A DNA stretch of 64,000 bases from Pararhodobacter sp. (lineage in GTDB: Bacteria > Pseudomonadota > Alphaproteobacteria > Rhodobacterales > Rhodobacteraceae), in NCBI GenBank assembly GCA_020832545.1, contig JAFIEK010000004.1, positions 62,001 to 126,000 of the forward strand, written 5' to 3'. The translations under genes were made by a program, and so were the position numbers. Below, one piece after another: positions 19,287 through 28,859 of this stretch. The first letter of the stretch is position 1, and each line of letters begins with the position of its first letter. The notes beneath the pieces are model-generated. The model had not been told where the DNA came from, made no database searches, and was given only the letters and a program-made list of their open reading frames with translations.

Positions 19287-20495
19287 TCAGTCTGTTGCAA
19301 CGGCCGCCGCGATGGCGCGAAAGGCGGCGATGGTCTCATGGTCGTTGTCGTCGAAGTCCGGATCGGCGCTGGTCTTGACGATAATGACCTCTCGCACCGT
19401 GTCGATGTAGATGTATTGCCCCCAGACCCCGATCGCGGTGAAGTCGCCCTGCGGATCTTCGGGGATCCACCATTGGTAGCCATAGCCGAAGGTCCAGCTT
19501 GATGCGGGGTTCTCGCCCGGTTGCAAATGCGGCGCGGTGGGGTTGACCGAGGCCGTGACCCAGTCGGCGGGGATGATCTGACGGCCGTCACGCGCGCCGC
19601 CCTCAAGGTAAAGCCGTCCAAACCGGGCATAGTCGCGCAGGGTCGCGTTCAGGCAGCACAGTGCAAATTCGCGGCCTGTGCGGTCGGTGCTCCAGTAGGC
19701 ATCAGCCTCGGCCCCCATCGGACCCCAGAGGCGGGACGCCAGATAGTCAGACACAGGCATACCCGTTGCAGCCTCCAGCACCAGCCCCAACGCCATACTG
19801 TCAGAACTGACATAGTCGTTGAACGCGCCCGGGGCGCGGGCGCTTTGCAAACCGGCGAGGATGTCTTCGATCGGTGTGCCCATGGCCATGGCACGAATGA
19901 ACAGCATGTTGATGTCAGAGAACTGGTTCGCATAATCCTCATCAAACGCCACGCCCGAGGACATGGTCAGCGCGTCCTCGATCGGCACTTCGCCATAGCC
20001 GGATCCCGCCAGAGCGGGCACATACATGCCGATGGGGTCGCGAAGGCTGTCGATATGGCCCTCATCAAGCGCAATTCCGATCAGCGCTGACAGGACAGAC
20101 TTTGCCATCGACCACGAGGTGAAGGGCGAGGCCTCATCGGCGCCAAGGTGATACGCCTCGTGGACAATGGTGCCCCGATGGACGACCAGCAGGCCGGTCG
20201 TGACACTGCGGTCCAGAAAATCAGCCAGATCGTGGTCAGTGCCATTGAAAGCATAGCTTGCCGGAAGCGCGCGCAGATCATGGTCAAACGCCCAGACCGG
20301 GCCTGAACGCGGCACCACGCGGAACGGAAACACCCGGTCCATGGCGCGGAAATTCTCAACCCGCTGCGATTCAGCAAACAGCGTGATCCCGGCCCAGTAG
20401 GGACTTTGTCGCAGCCACAGGAAACCGGCAAGGGCCAGAAGGGCGAGAATGCCCACGCTCCAGCCTGCGATACGAAGAATGCGTTTTGCCAACAT
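19287..20495 (-). CDS. Serine hydrolase, beta-lactamase/esterase (class C-like) family
   Basis: SPFTSWSMAKSVLSALIGIAL (SxxK), GAFNDYVSSDSMALG, FGYGYQWWIPED; N-terminal TM anchor. Confidence 0.9.
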   Translation of the reverse strand: MLAKRILRIAGWSVGILALLALAGFLWLRQSPYWAGITLFAESQRVENFRAMDRVFPFRVVPRSGPVWAFDHDLRALPASYAFNGTDHDLADFLDRSVTTGLLVVHRGTIVHEAYHLGADEASPFTSWSMAKSVLSALIGIALDEGHIDSLRDPIGMYVPALAGSGYGEVPIEDALTMSSGVAFDEDYANQFSDINMLFIRAMAMGTPIEDILAGLQSARAPGAFNDYVSSDSMALGLVLEAATGMPVSDYLASRLWGPMGAEADAYWSTDRTGREFALCCLNATLRDYARFGRLYLEGGARDGRQIIPADWVTASVNPTAPHLQPGENPASSWTFGYGYQWWIPEDPQGDFTAIGVWGQYIYIDTVREVIIVKTSADPDFDDNDHETIAAFRAIAAAVATD

Positions 20496-20511
20496 GGGAT
20501 TTCTCCTTTTC

Positions 20512-21147
20512 TCAAACAGAAGGGGCTGGGCGCAGGATGCGGGTGTTCCACCACATGATCAGCGGGGTGATCAGTACGGTCGGGCCCAGCCAGACAACCA
20601 GTGGCGGCAGAAAGGACAGGTTGACCACCACCGCCGCCGTGATGGTGGCGATGGTCCCGGCCAGCATCCGCGTCAGATGCCGGGCGATGCGCGCTTTGCC
20701 GATAATCGCCCCCTGCCGCCAGTCGCGCCAGTCCGACAAGGCCAGCGTCAGGCCGATGGACCCGAAGACCAGCAAGATGACCGGCTGCGCCCCGCCCGCT
20801 GCGAACAGCCGAATGGCCCCCATGACCAGCATCGCGCCCCCGGTCAGCGCCATGGCGGTGCCCGCCAGATGGTCGGGCAATCGCGGTCTGCCATCGCGCA
20901 ACAGTCCGGCCCGCCAGCCAGTGAAGACGAGGTAAAAACTGAATATGCCGATCAAGAAAAGAAACAGGTTCGGCCGCACCACGACAAGGGCGAGTGTGGT
21001 CAGCGTCACCACCAGCATGGCAAGAACATAGCTCAGCCCTGCCCGGCGGTGCCATGCCCTGCCCTTGGCCGTGCCCAGTGCCGCACCCGCAGCAATGAGC
21101 GCGGTGAACCCGGCCATAATGTGTATGATCAAAAAGGCGTCTGCCAT
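20512..21147 (-). CDS. Integral membrane protein, DUF2306-like
   Basis: MADAFLIIHIMAGFTALIAAGAALGTAKGRAWHRRAGLSYVLAMLVV...; family assigned by memory. Confidence 0.6.
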   Translation of the reverse strand: MADAFLIIHIMAGFTALIAAGAALGTAKGRAWHRRAGLSYVLAMLVVTLTTLALVVVRPNLFLFLIGIFSFYLVFTGWRAGLLRDGRPRLPDHLAGTAMALTGGAMLVMGAIRLFAAGGAQPVILLVFGSIGLTLALSDWRDWRQGAIIGKARIARHLTRMLAGTIATITAAVVVNLSFLPPLVVWLGPTVLITPLIMWWNTRILRPAPSV

Positions 21148-21267
21148 GTCCCATCCCCTGCTTGCGTGTCCTGCGAGGGCCGATGCCAGACGCACGGCGC
21201 ACCGGGCAACCGGGACTTCGCAAACGGCTCTGGGAATACGTGAAGGTCATGCTATCTTCCGTTCGCG

Positions 21268-22023
21268 ATGCGTGAACGGATAAACAACATAGGCAAGAGG
21301 TTGGCCGGTCCGCTGGGTGTGGCACTGGTATTGGGGCTGATCGGACCCTTTGGCACTTACGCGTTGTTGCCGCTTTTCCCGCGACTTGCCTACTGGCTGG
21401 CCGTCGTCGCGCTGAACTGGATGTTGTGCGATATCGCGGTGCGATGGGCGGATGGGCTTTTGCCCGGCATGGGGGCGATGCGCCGCCTCGCTGTTCCGCT
21501 TGCGGGGGCGGCAGCGGTGTCAGTTCCGGCAACAGGGGTGGTGACGCTGGCGAACGGTCTGTCAGGGATTGGCTGGCCTGATGCGATCTTTACGCTTTAC
21601 GGTCAGGTGTTGCTGCTACTGGGGGCGATCGCGGTTCCGGTCTATGCGTTTGCCGACCTGCATGAGACGGCGCAACACCCGGCGCAGCCCGGCGCGGGCC
21701 CGGAACAGCCCGGCACCGCGCACTTTCAGGCCCGCCTGTCACAGCCGGCGAATGGCGCACTTTTGTGCCTTGAGATGCAAGACCACTACCTGAAAGCGCA
21801 TACCACCGGGGGCAGCGAGATGATCCTCTGCCGAATGGAAGACGCGGCGCGTGAACTGGAGGGCCAGGGCCAACGCGTGCACCGGTCCTGGTGGGTGGCA
21901 GACGCGGCAAAACAAACCATTGAGCGCGATGGCCAGAAACTTGTGCTTCATTTGAGCAACGGCCTTCAGGTCCCTGTCGGCAAGACATACCGGCAGAAAC
22001 TGAAGTCCATAGGTTGGATCTGA
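21268..22023 (+). CDS. Membrane-anchored LytTR-family DNA-binding regulator
   Basis: N-terminal TM segments, C-terminal LLCLEMQDHYLKAHTTGGSEMILCRMEDAARELEGQGQRVHRSWWVADAAKQTIERDGQKLVLHLSNGLQVPVGKTYRQKLK. Confidence 0.9.
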   Translation: MRERINNIGKRLAGPLGVALVLGLIGPFGTYALLPLFPRLAYWLAVVALNWMLCDIAVRWADGLLPGMGAMRRLAVPLAGAAAVSVPATGVVTLANGLSGIGWPDAIFTLYGQVLLLLGAIAVPVYAFADLHETAQHPAQPGAGPEQPGTAHFQARLSQPANGALLCLEMQDHYLKAHTTGGSEMILCRMEDAARELEGQGQRVHRSWWVADAAKQTIERDGQKLVLHLSNGLQVPVGKTYRQKLKSIGWI

Positions 22024-22164
22024 ATTTCATGGCCCGGGCCCGGCACTCCGTCAGGTGGCATGACAGCACGTCAATGCTGTGGAAATTGCGCCCCTGCGGC
22101 CTTTCCATAAAGGCCCCAACGTGCCGAAATCAGCGCCGCCACAATTTCTGTCGTGGTCATGCGT

Positions 22165-23187
22165 TCACACCTTGTCCGCCTGCGCCTGAAGGCGCTCCAG
22201 CCAGGCCTGCGCCAGACGCGCGGTGTCAGTGGCAAAATGTGGGGCCAGCGCCTGCGGTTCGGGCGCTTCGATATGACTGCCTATCCATGCGAGAAGCGCC
22301 ATGCGGCGCATCATGATGAAGGTCTCGATCTCGGCCTCGTCGCTGGCGGGCAGGTCACGCACCCGGCGATAGCCGCGAAGCCAGGAGGCCTTCAGATCAG
22401 GGATTGCCGGATCTGTCTCGATGAAACTGATTGCGGCGGCGAAATCATACATGAACCAGCCAAAGCCGCAGTCATCAAAGTCGATCAGCCGGGTGTCGGT
22501 GCCCTTGATCAACAAATTGGCCAGCCGCATGTCGGCGTGGATCAGGCCGAAGCGATCATGGCCTTTGCCATACGCGGCGAGCCGGGTACGGATTGTCCGT
22601 TCCGCAGCCTCAAGGACCGGGCGCAGCGTGGCATCTACATTGGGCGCGTCGCGCCAGTTCCCCCAGGTCGCCTGCGGGCCGAACACGGTCGCGTCATCCC
22701 AGATCAGACGCTCGAAATCATGGGGGCGGGTCCAGCTCATGGTGTGCCGATGCATCCTCGCGGCCATCGCGCCAAGTTTTTCAAACGGGGCCTTGAGATC
22801 GCCGCTTTCCTCTGGCTGCACGCCCTCGACAAATTCGAACAGCACCAGAAAACGCGGCGCATCAAGCCCGTCAATGGTGCAGGACTGGATCGCCTGCCCG
22901 TCACGACCGCGGTAATGGCCCGGAGTGACGACAACCTTGTCGCGGTCCAGCGCATCAATCCATGCCAGTTCGCACTGGATGGCATGCCGAGTGTGATAGC
23001 TATCGCGGTGCACCCGCAAAACCGCCCGGAACCCGCCATCGGCCTCGACCAGATACGTGGTGTTTTCCGACACGTTGATGCGTGTTGCGCGGGCATTCGC
23101 GGGAATATCCCAAAGCGCCAGCGCCTTGTGCGCAAGCCGGTCAAGATGCTCAAGCAGCCTGGCCAGCGGCATGTCGGTGCCTGCCAT
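22165..23187 (-). CDS. Aminoglycoside/choline-kinase-like phosphotransferase
   Basis: RFGLIHADMRLANLLIKGTDTRLIDFDDCGFGWFMYDFAAAI catalytic motifs; start MAGTDMPLARL with AAGGA upstream. Confidence 0.85.
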   Translation of the reverse strand: MAGTDMPLARLLEHLDRLAHKALALWDIPANARATRINVSENTTYLVEADGGFRAVLRVHRDSYHTRHAIQCELAWIDALDRDKVVVTPGHYRGRDGQAIQSCTIDGLDAPRFLVLFEFVEGVQPEESGDLKAPFEKLGAMAARMHRHTMSWTRPHDFERLIWDDATVFGPQATWGNWRDAPNVDATLRPVLEAAERTIRTRLAAYGKGHDRFGLIHADMRLANLLIKGTDTRLIDFDDCGFGWFMYDFAAAISFIETDPAIPDLKASWLRGYRRVRDLPASDEAEIETFIMMRRMALLAWIGSHIEAPEPQALAPHFATDTARLAQAWLERLQAQADKV

Positions 23188-23255
23188 GATCGCCGTCCTT
23201 TCCTTACCCGGCGATATGTGCCGCCTCACCCATTACGACAAGCGCGAGCAGGTCG

Positions 23256-24002
23256 TCACCGCGCCTTTGTCCCACCGCGTGCGAGCGCTTCGAAGACTGC
23301 AAACAACGCAAGGCTTTGCGCTGCCAGTACGACCAATGCGGCGAACATCAGGTCGGTTTGCCCGCGCCCGTTGGCCATCAGCATCAGGTAACCCAGCCCG
23401 CGCGATGAGCCCACCCATTCGCCGATGATAACGGCGAATGGTGCGTAGACAACCGCCAGCCGTAGCCCGGATGCCAGCGCGGGCAACGCATGAGGCACCT
23501 GCAACAGGAACAATCGGCGCAGGGGTCTGGCGCGCATCATCTGTGCCAGATCAGCCAGTGGTGCGGGCAGGCGCATCAGCCCGTCGAAGAACGCCGAGGT
23601 AACCGGAAAATAAATCACCAGCATGACGATAACGATCTTGGATGCGGCACCGTACCCCAGCCAGAGCGTCAGGACAGGTGCCAGCGCGAAGATCGGAACG
23701 GCCTGGGCAAAGATCAGCATCGGGCGTAACAAGAGCCGCGCGCCGGGCGATAGCGCAAGGTTCAGCGCCGTCACCACGCCCAGCGCCACGCCTGCGGCCA
23801 GCCCGGTCAGCAGGTTGGCTGCAGTGAAGCGTGCATGCTCCCACAGCATCGGCGCATTGTCCCAAAGGCTGGCCCCGACGCGCCCCGGCCCAGGCAGAAT
23901 GAAGCGCGGCACACCGGTGGCCCAGACTACGCCTTGCCAAAGCGCCAGCGCGAAGCTCAGCGCCAGAAACCCGCGTACAAGGGGGGTATTCAGCCAGCGC
24001 AT
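23256..24002 (-). CDS. thiX: ABC transporter permease, thiamine-precursor uptake (ThiX-like)
   Basis: BPD_transp-type permease: AVVYAPFAVIIGEWVGSSRGLGYLMLMANGRGQTDLMFAALVVL; thi operon context. Confidence 0.8.
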   Translation of the reverse strand: MRWLNTPLVRGFLALSFALALWQGVVWATGVPRFILPGPGRVGASLWDNAPMLWEHARFTAANLLTGLAAGVALGVVTALNLALSPGARLLLRPMLIFAQAVPIFALAPVLTLWLGYGAASKIVIVMLVIYFPVTSAFFDGLMRLPAPLADLAQMMRARPLRRLFLLQVPHALPALASGLRLAVVYAPFAVIIGEWVGSSRGLGYLMLMANGRGQTDLMFAALVVLAAQSLALFAVFEALARGGTKAR

Positions 24003-24724
24003 GCGGCAGTCTCGCTCATGTGCAACCGCGACAACAAGGCCGCCTGCGCTGCCAGCGTATCAGCCGCGCGGTAGTCGCGCGGTGTTGGCCCGTCGGGCAA
24101 TTCCAGCGCGGTCGTTCCATTCGGACCGAGCAGCCATGCGCGATCTGACAGGCGGATCGCTTCCAGCGGGTCATGCGTGATCAGGATCACGTTGCGCCCG
24201 TGCAACAGCTTTGCGGCCAGATCCTGCATGGCCAGCCGTGTGACAGTGTCCAGCGCCGAGAACGGCTCATCCAGCACCACCACCGGGCAATCCTCGATCA
24301 GGACACGGGCAAGCGCCACGCGCTGGCGCTGTCCGCCTGACAGGGCATCGGGGCGGCGGGCTTCAAGCCCTGCCAGTCCGACCTGCGCCAACAGGGTGCG
24401 GGCGCGGCCGGTGTCAGGCCGCGCGCCCCGCAGCCGCGCGCCGATGGTGACGTTGTGAACAAGATCAGCCCATGGCAAAAGCTGCCCGCCCTGCGCCATC
24501 ATGGCCACGCGACCGGGCAACGGCTGGCCGTCATCCGCCAGCAGCGTGCCGTCAAGCCGATGCGGGCCGGGCAAACCCGCGATCATCCGCGCGATCGTGG
24601 ATTTGCCCACGCCGGATACGCCCAGCAGGCATGACCAGCGGCCCGCAGGCATGTCCAGCGACAAATTGCGGATCAGGCGCGCGGGCCCCATCCACAACGC
24701 GCCATGCAGTCTCAGCGCGGTCAT
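23990..24724 (-). CDS. thiZ: ABC transporter ATPase (ThiZ-like)
   Basis: LLGVSGVGKSTIARMIAGL Walker [46 protein letters not shown]. Confidence 0.85.
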   Translation of the reverse strand: MTALRLHGALWMGPARLIRNLSLDMPAGRWSCLLGVSGVGKSTIARMIAGLPGPHRLDGTLLADDGQPLPGRVAMMAQGGQLLPWADLVHNVTIGARLRGARPDTGRARTLLAQVGLAGLEARRPDALSGGQRQRVALARVLIEDCPVVVLDEPFSALDTVTRLAMQDLAAKLLHGRNVILITHDPLEAIRLSDRAWLLGPNGTTALELPDGPTPRDYRAADTLAAQAALLSRLHMSETAACAG

Positions 24725-25395
24725 GGGCCATCCAGCCCCATCTGCCAGAAGCCCACTTCCAGCCGCGTGGCCGTGGCGAAACGCTTTGACAGCTGACCTG
24801 CGCGCGGCAGGCTGGCCCAGTCCGGCCCCAACCTGTGCACCAACGCGCCATCGATCAGGGCGCCCACATCATGGCATAGCGCCTGATACTCCGGCCCTGC
24901 ATAGGTATCGATCCATGCCGCATACGGCCCGCCGCTGCCCGCCAGCCGCGCGCCGATTTCGCCATAGCCCAGCACACAGGGGGCGAGCGCAGCCATCAGG
25001 TCCAGAAAGTCGCCGGAATAGCCTGCATCAAGCACATAGCGGGTATAGGCAAGATTTGCGGGGGCTTCCTCGGTAGCTTCAAGTGCCGCTTCATTGATGC
25101 CCTCGCCCGCGCAGATCTGCACATGCAGCGGCATTTCTTCATGCACCAGCGCCTGAACGGTGGCCGAGGCCGCCTGCATTTCCGCCAAAGTGCCTGCCTT
25201 GGCCGCCGCCAGTGCCCATGCCCGCGCGAAATGGATCAGGAACACATAATCCTGCCGCAAATAGTGCAGAAAATTCTCGCGCGGCAGATCGCCCCGGCGC
25301 AAGGCCTCTACAAATTCATGCCGCGTGTAGGCCTGCCACTCTGGCGCGGATGCGCGCCAGAGGGTGAAGGCGCGGCCATACTCCGGCGCACTCAT
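24721..25395 (-). CDS. tenA: TenA-family thiaminase II/aminopyrimidine hydrolase
   Basis: HEFVEALRRGDLPRENFLHYLRQDYVFLIHFARAWALAAAKAG... APCVLGYGEIG. Confidence 0.92.
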   Translation of the reverse strand: MSAPEYGRAFTLWRASAPEWQAYTRHEFVEALRRGDLPRENFLHYLRQDYVFLIHFARAWALAAAKAGTLAEMQAASATVQALVHEEMPLHVQICAGEGINEAALEATEEAPANLAYTRYVLDAGYSGDFLDLMAALAPCVLGYGEIGARLAGSGGPYAAWIDTYAGPEYQALCHDVGALIDGALVHRLGPDWASLPRAGQLSKRFATATRLEVGFWQMGLDGP

Positions 25396-26342
25396 GGTGT
25401 GGCCTGTGCCGTCACATCAATGGCCAGCGCATCAACCGACAGCCCGCCAGAAGTGGCGCCGCGTTCGGCCAGAAACGCCTCGAATCGTGCATAGCGCCCG
25501 GCATCCAGCGCGGCGGGGCGGGTGGCGAAGCGTGGCCATGTGTCAGCCCAGGCGCGGGTGTTCAGTTCGGTCTGCAATTCGGATGCGGTGGCGGCAAACA
25601 TCTCCCATGCCTCATCGGGGTTGTTCAGAATAAAGCCGGTCGTACGCTCGGTCGCATCCAGAAAACGGGCGATGGCATCCGTGTCCATATGCTCTGGATT
25701 GGCGACATAGATCAGCTCATCATAGCTGGGCACGCCTTCAGCTTCCGGGTAGAAGCACCGCCCCTCGCTGCCTTCGATCTGTAGCTGATTCAGCTCAAAA
25801 TTGCGAAACGCGCCGATCACGCCATCGACCTGCCCCGACATCAGCGCCGGTGAGATGGACCAGCCGATATTGATCTGCTCCACATCCCCCGGCGCCATCC
25901 CGTGATGGGCGAGCATCGCATCCAGCATCACCTCCTGCACGCCTGCCACGGCAAAGCCCACCCGGCCCCCGTTCAGGTCGGCCATCGTCTGCACCGGCCC
26001 GTCCGCCAGCACCACAAGGCAGGTGAGCGGCGTGGAAATCAGCGTGCCGACACGGCGCAGCGGCAGGTCATTGTGACGGCTGAGGTGCAGTTGCGGCTGA
26101 TAGCTGATCGCCAGATCAACCCGGCCCGCGGCGGCCATGCGCGGCGGGTCGTTGGGATCAGAGGGGGTGACGATTTCCACCTCCAGCCCGGCCGCGTCAA
26201 AATAGCCGAGTTCCTGAGCAAGAATGATCGGCGCGTGATCAGGGTTCACGAACCAGTCGAGCATGACGGACAACCGGTCCTGTGCGCTTGCAGGCAGGGC
26301 AAGCGTGGCTGTGACAGCGAGTGTGGTAATGACGCGTTTCAT
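25392..26342 (-). CDS. thiY: ABC substrate-binding protein, NMT1/THI5-like (ThiY-like)
   Basis: MKRVITTLAVTATLALPASAQDRLSVMLDWFVNPDHAPIILAQELGYFDAAGLEVEIVTPSDPNDPPRMAAAGRVDLAISYQP. Confidence 0.9.
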   Translation of the reverse strand: MKRVITTLAVTATLALPASAQDRLSVMLDWFVNPDHAPIILAQELGYFDAAGLEVEIVTPSDPNDPPRMAAAGRVDLAISYQPQLHLSRHNDLPLRRVGTLISTPLTCLVVLADGPVQTMADLNGGRVGFAVAGVQEVMLDAMLAHHGMAPGDVEQINIGWSISPALMSGQVDGVIGAFRNFELNQLQIEGSEGRCFYPEAEGVPSYDELIYVANPEHMDTDAIARFLDATERTTGFILNNPDEAWEMFAATASELQTELNTRAWADTWPRFATRPAALDAGRYARFEAFLAERGATSGGLSVDALAIDVTAQATP

Positions 26343-26352
26343 GAAGATCCTT

Positions 26353-27306
26353 TCAGTCATGGAGGGCCAGCAGGGCGATGTCGCCCGGCCAGCGTGTTTG
26401 CAGGGTCTGGCCTGCGTTGTGCGCGCGCAGGCCGGTGGCACAGGCCAGCACGACACGGGTGTTGTCAGGCGGGTTCAGGGTGGCGATGGCCTCGGGCGGG
26501 ATGTGCTGTGCCTGCGCGCAGAAAGGTGCGCTTTCAGTGCGCAGGTCGATCAGCAGATCCCTCGCGCAGGTCTGGCCGCGCGCGATGAAGGGCAGGGGCT
26601 GTGCCGGTTCAGGCGCGTTATCGAAGCGAAAGCCGCCCATGTGCCAGCGTGCGGCATTCAGGCTGACAAGCTGACCAAGGGGCGTGGGCGTCAGCCCCAG
26701 CAAGATCGACAGCGCCATTTGCGCCTGTAACGCACCGACAGCGCCGACGACCGGCCCCATCACGCCAGCGGTGGCGCAGGTGGCACCCTTCTCTGGCAGG
26801 TCGGGGAAGATCGCACGCAGGCTGGGGGCGGTGCCGCAGCACCCCGCCACATAGCCTGACAGCGCAAGCGCCGAGGCCGTGATCAGCGGCGTCGTCCGCG
26901 CGTGGCAGATGTCGGACAAGGTGAGGCTGGCGGCAAAGGTGTCAGCGCAATCCAGCACCACATCTGCGGTGTCCACCAGCGCAGGCGCATTCGCCGGGTC
27001 CAGCCAGTGCGCGTGCGGTGTGACCTGCACATCCGGATTCAGCGCGGAGAGGGCCCGTGCTGCAGCGGGTGCCTTTGGCTGGCCGATCTGGTCCATACGG
27101 AAAAGTGGCTGGCGGTGCAGGTTGTGTTCCGCCACCACGTCACCATCCACCAGCGTGATATGGCCAATCCCGGCCCCCGCCAGATATTGAAGCACCGGCA
27201 CACCCAGTCCGCCCGCACCCACCACCAGCACATGCGCATCCGACAGCCGCGCCTGCCCTTCCGCCCCGATCTCCGGCAGCACCATCTGACGGGCATAGCG
27301 GGTCAT
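26353..27306 (-). CDS. thiF: ThiF/MoeB-family adenylyltransferase with C-terminal rhodanese-like region
   Basis: RYARQMVLPEIGAEGQARLSDAHVLVVGAGGLGVPVLQYLAGAGIGHITLVDGD; C-terminal VVLACATGLRAHNAGQTL rhodanese-like. Confidence 0.88.
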   Translation of the reverse strand: MTRYARQMVLPEIGAEGQARLSDAHVLVVGAGGLGVPVLQYLAGAGIGHITLVDGDVVAEHNLHRQPLFRMDQIGQPKAPAAARALSALNPDVQVTPHAHWLDPANAPALVDTADVVLDCADTFAASLTLSDICHARTTPLITASALALSGYVAGCCGTAPSLRAIFPDLPEKGATCATAGVMGPVVGAVGALQAQMALSILLGLTPTPLGQLVSLNAARWHMGGFRFDNAPEPAQPLPFIARGQTCARDLLIDLRTESAPFCAQAQHIPPEAIATLNPPDNTRVVLACATGLRAHNAGQTLQTRWPGDIALLALHD

Positions 27307-27905
27307 GCGCAGACCCTCAGCCAGTCATTGATGCGGCCCTCGGGGTCGGGGTTGAGGGTGATGTCCGTCACAGCCGAAACGACATCCGCGCCGGCGTCAA
27401 AGGCCCCCACTGCGCGCTCAACCGACATGCCACCGATGGCCACCAGCGGGGTATCCCCTAACAAACCCTTCCACTCGGTCACGCGCTCCAGCCCTTGCTG
27501 GTGCCATTTCATCTGCTTCAGGATCGTGGGGTAAACCGGCCCGAGCGCCACATAATCAGGCGCCAATGCCAATGCACGGTCAAGCTCTGCGTGGTCATGT
27601 GTAGACAGGCCCAGCTTCAGCCCCGCGCGACGGATCGCCGGGATATCGGCCTCGTCCAGATCCTCCTGCCCCAGATGCAGCCAGTCTGCACCTTCATCAA
27701 TGGCCAGTTGCCAGTGGTCATTGATCACAAGCGCCGCGCCATGCGCGCGCGCAAGGGCCACCGCTGCGCGAACGTCGCTACGCAGAGCATCAGGCGAACG
27801 GTCCTTGATGCGCAGTTGCACCAGCTTCACACCAAGCGGCAGCGCGCGTTCCAGCCACGCGACGGAATCGAAGATCGGGTAGAAGCGGGGCAATGTCATA
27901 ACCAT
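27303..27905 (-). CDS. thiE: Thiamine-phosphate synthase
   Basis: [78 protein letters not shown]. Confidence 0.92.
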   Translation of the reverse strand: MVMTLPRFYPIFDSVAWLERALPLGVKLVQLRIKDRSPDALRSDVRAAVALARAHGAALVINDHWQLAIDEGADWLHLGQEDLDEADIPAIRRAGLKLGLSTHDHAELDRALALAPDYVALGPVYPTILKQMKWHQQGLERVTEWKGLLGDTPLVAIGGMSVERAVGAFDAGADVVSAVTDITLNPDPEGRINDWLRVCA

Positions 27906-28657
27906 GCCTTTCCAAGAACGGGGGTGGATGGCGCGGCCATGTCGCGTGGCTCCATCGGGTCGGCGGCATGTGCCAGCGCGCCAGCCCCGACCGCCATGGC
28001 AAAGGCGCGCGCCATGGCGACGGGGTCGCCGGCCTGCGCGACGGCAGTGTTCAGAAGCACCGCGTCAAACCCCATCTCCATCGCGTCGGCGGCATGGCTG
28101 GGCAGGCCAAGGCCCGCATCGATGACCATAGGCACATCGGGGAAGGCGGCGCGCAGGGTTTTCAGCCCGTAGCGGTTGTTCAGACCAAGACCAGAGCCAA
28201 TGGGCGCGCCCCAGGGCATCAGCACCTTTGCACCTGCATCCAGCAAACGCGCGGCAAGAACCTGATCCTCTGTCGTGTAGGGGAACACCTCGAACCCATC
28301 GGCGGCCAGCGCCTGCGTCGCTTCCAACAGGCCAAACGGGTCAGGTTGCAGCGTGTCGGCATGACCGATCACCTCCAGCTTGATCCAGTTTGTCTCAAAC
28401 ACCTCACGCGCCATCTGAGCGGTAGTGATGGCCTCGCGCGCGCTGTGGCAGCCCGCGGTATTGGGCAGGACATGCACGCCAAGGTCGCGAATGATATCCC
28501 AGAACGCCTGCCCCGCACCACCCTCGCGCCGCAAAGATACCGTGGCGACAGCGGCGCGTGAGGCGCGAAACGCACCCTCCAACACAGCTGGCGAGGGGTA
28601 TTGCGCCGTGCCCAGCATCAGCGGGCTGTCCAATGTGATGCCATAGAAAGCGCGCAT
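27896..28657 (-). CDS. thiG: Thiazole synthase
   Basis: [117 protein letters not shown]. Confidence 0.97.
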   Translation of the reverse strand: MRAFYGITLDSPLMLGTAQYPSPAVLEGAFRASRAAVATVSLRREGGAGQAFWDIIRDLGVHVLPNTAGCHSAREAITTAQMAREVFETNWIKLEVIGHADTLQPDPFGLLEATQALAADGFEVFPYTTEDQVLAARLLDAGAKVLMPWGAPIGSGLGLNNRYGLKTLRAAFPDVPMVIDAGLGLPSHAADAMEMGFDAVLLNTAVAQAGDPVAMARAFAMAVGAGALAHAADPMEPRDMAAPSTPVLGKAWL

Positions 28658-28661
28658 CGGC

Positions 28662-28859
28662 TCAGCCCCCCTGCATGGGCGCCAGCACTTCCAGCCGGTC
28701 ACCTGTACTCAACTGTGTGGTGTCGCGCGCAGTCTTGGGCACGAAGGCCCCATTCAGCGCGGTGGCTACGCGGGCCTGGGCCCAGCCCAGTTCATCCAGC
28801 GCGGTGGCCACGGTCGTGCCCGAGACCTCGCGGGTCTCGCCATTCACATGAATCTTCAT
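28662..28859 (-). CDS. thiS: Sulfur carrier protein ThiS
   Basis: 65 aa, [26 protein letters not shown]... [16 protein letters not shown] terminus. Confidence 0.95.
   Translation of the reverse strand: MKIHVNGETREVSGTTVATALDELGWAQARVATALNGAFVPKTARDTTQLSTGDRLEVLAPMQGG

Noticed and set aside
20081-21532. 483-aa minus-strand ORF
   Set aside because: Runs through the alternate frame of the serine hydrolase and membrane protein genes; His/Gly/Arg-rich nonsense composition.
22153-23391. 412-aa plus-strand ORF
   Set aside because: Antisense to the phosphotransferase gene, which has clear catalytic motifs.
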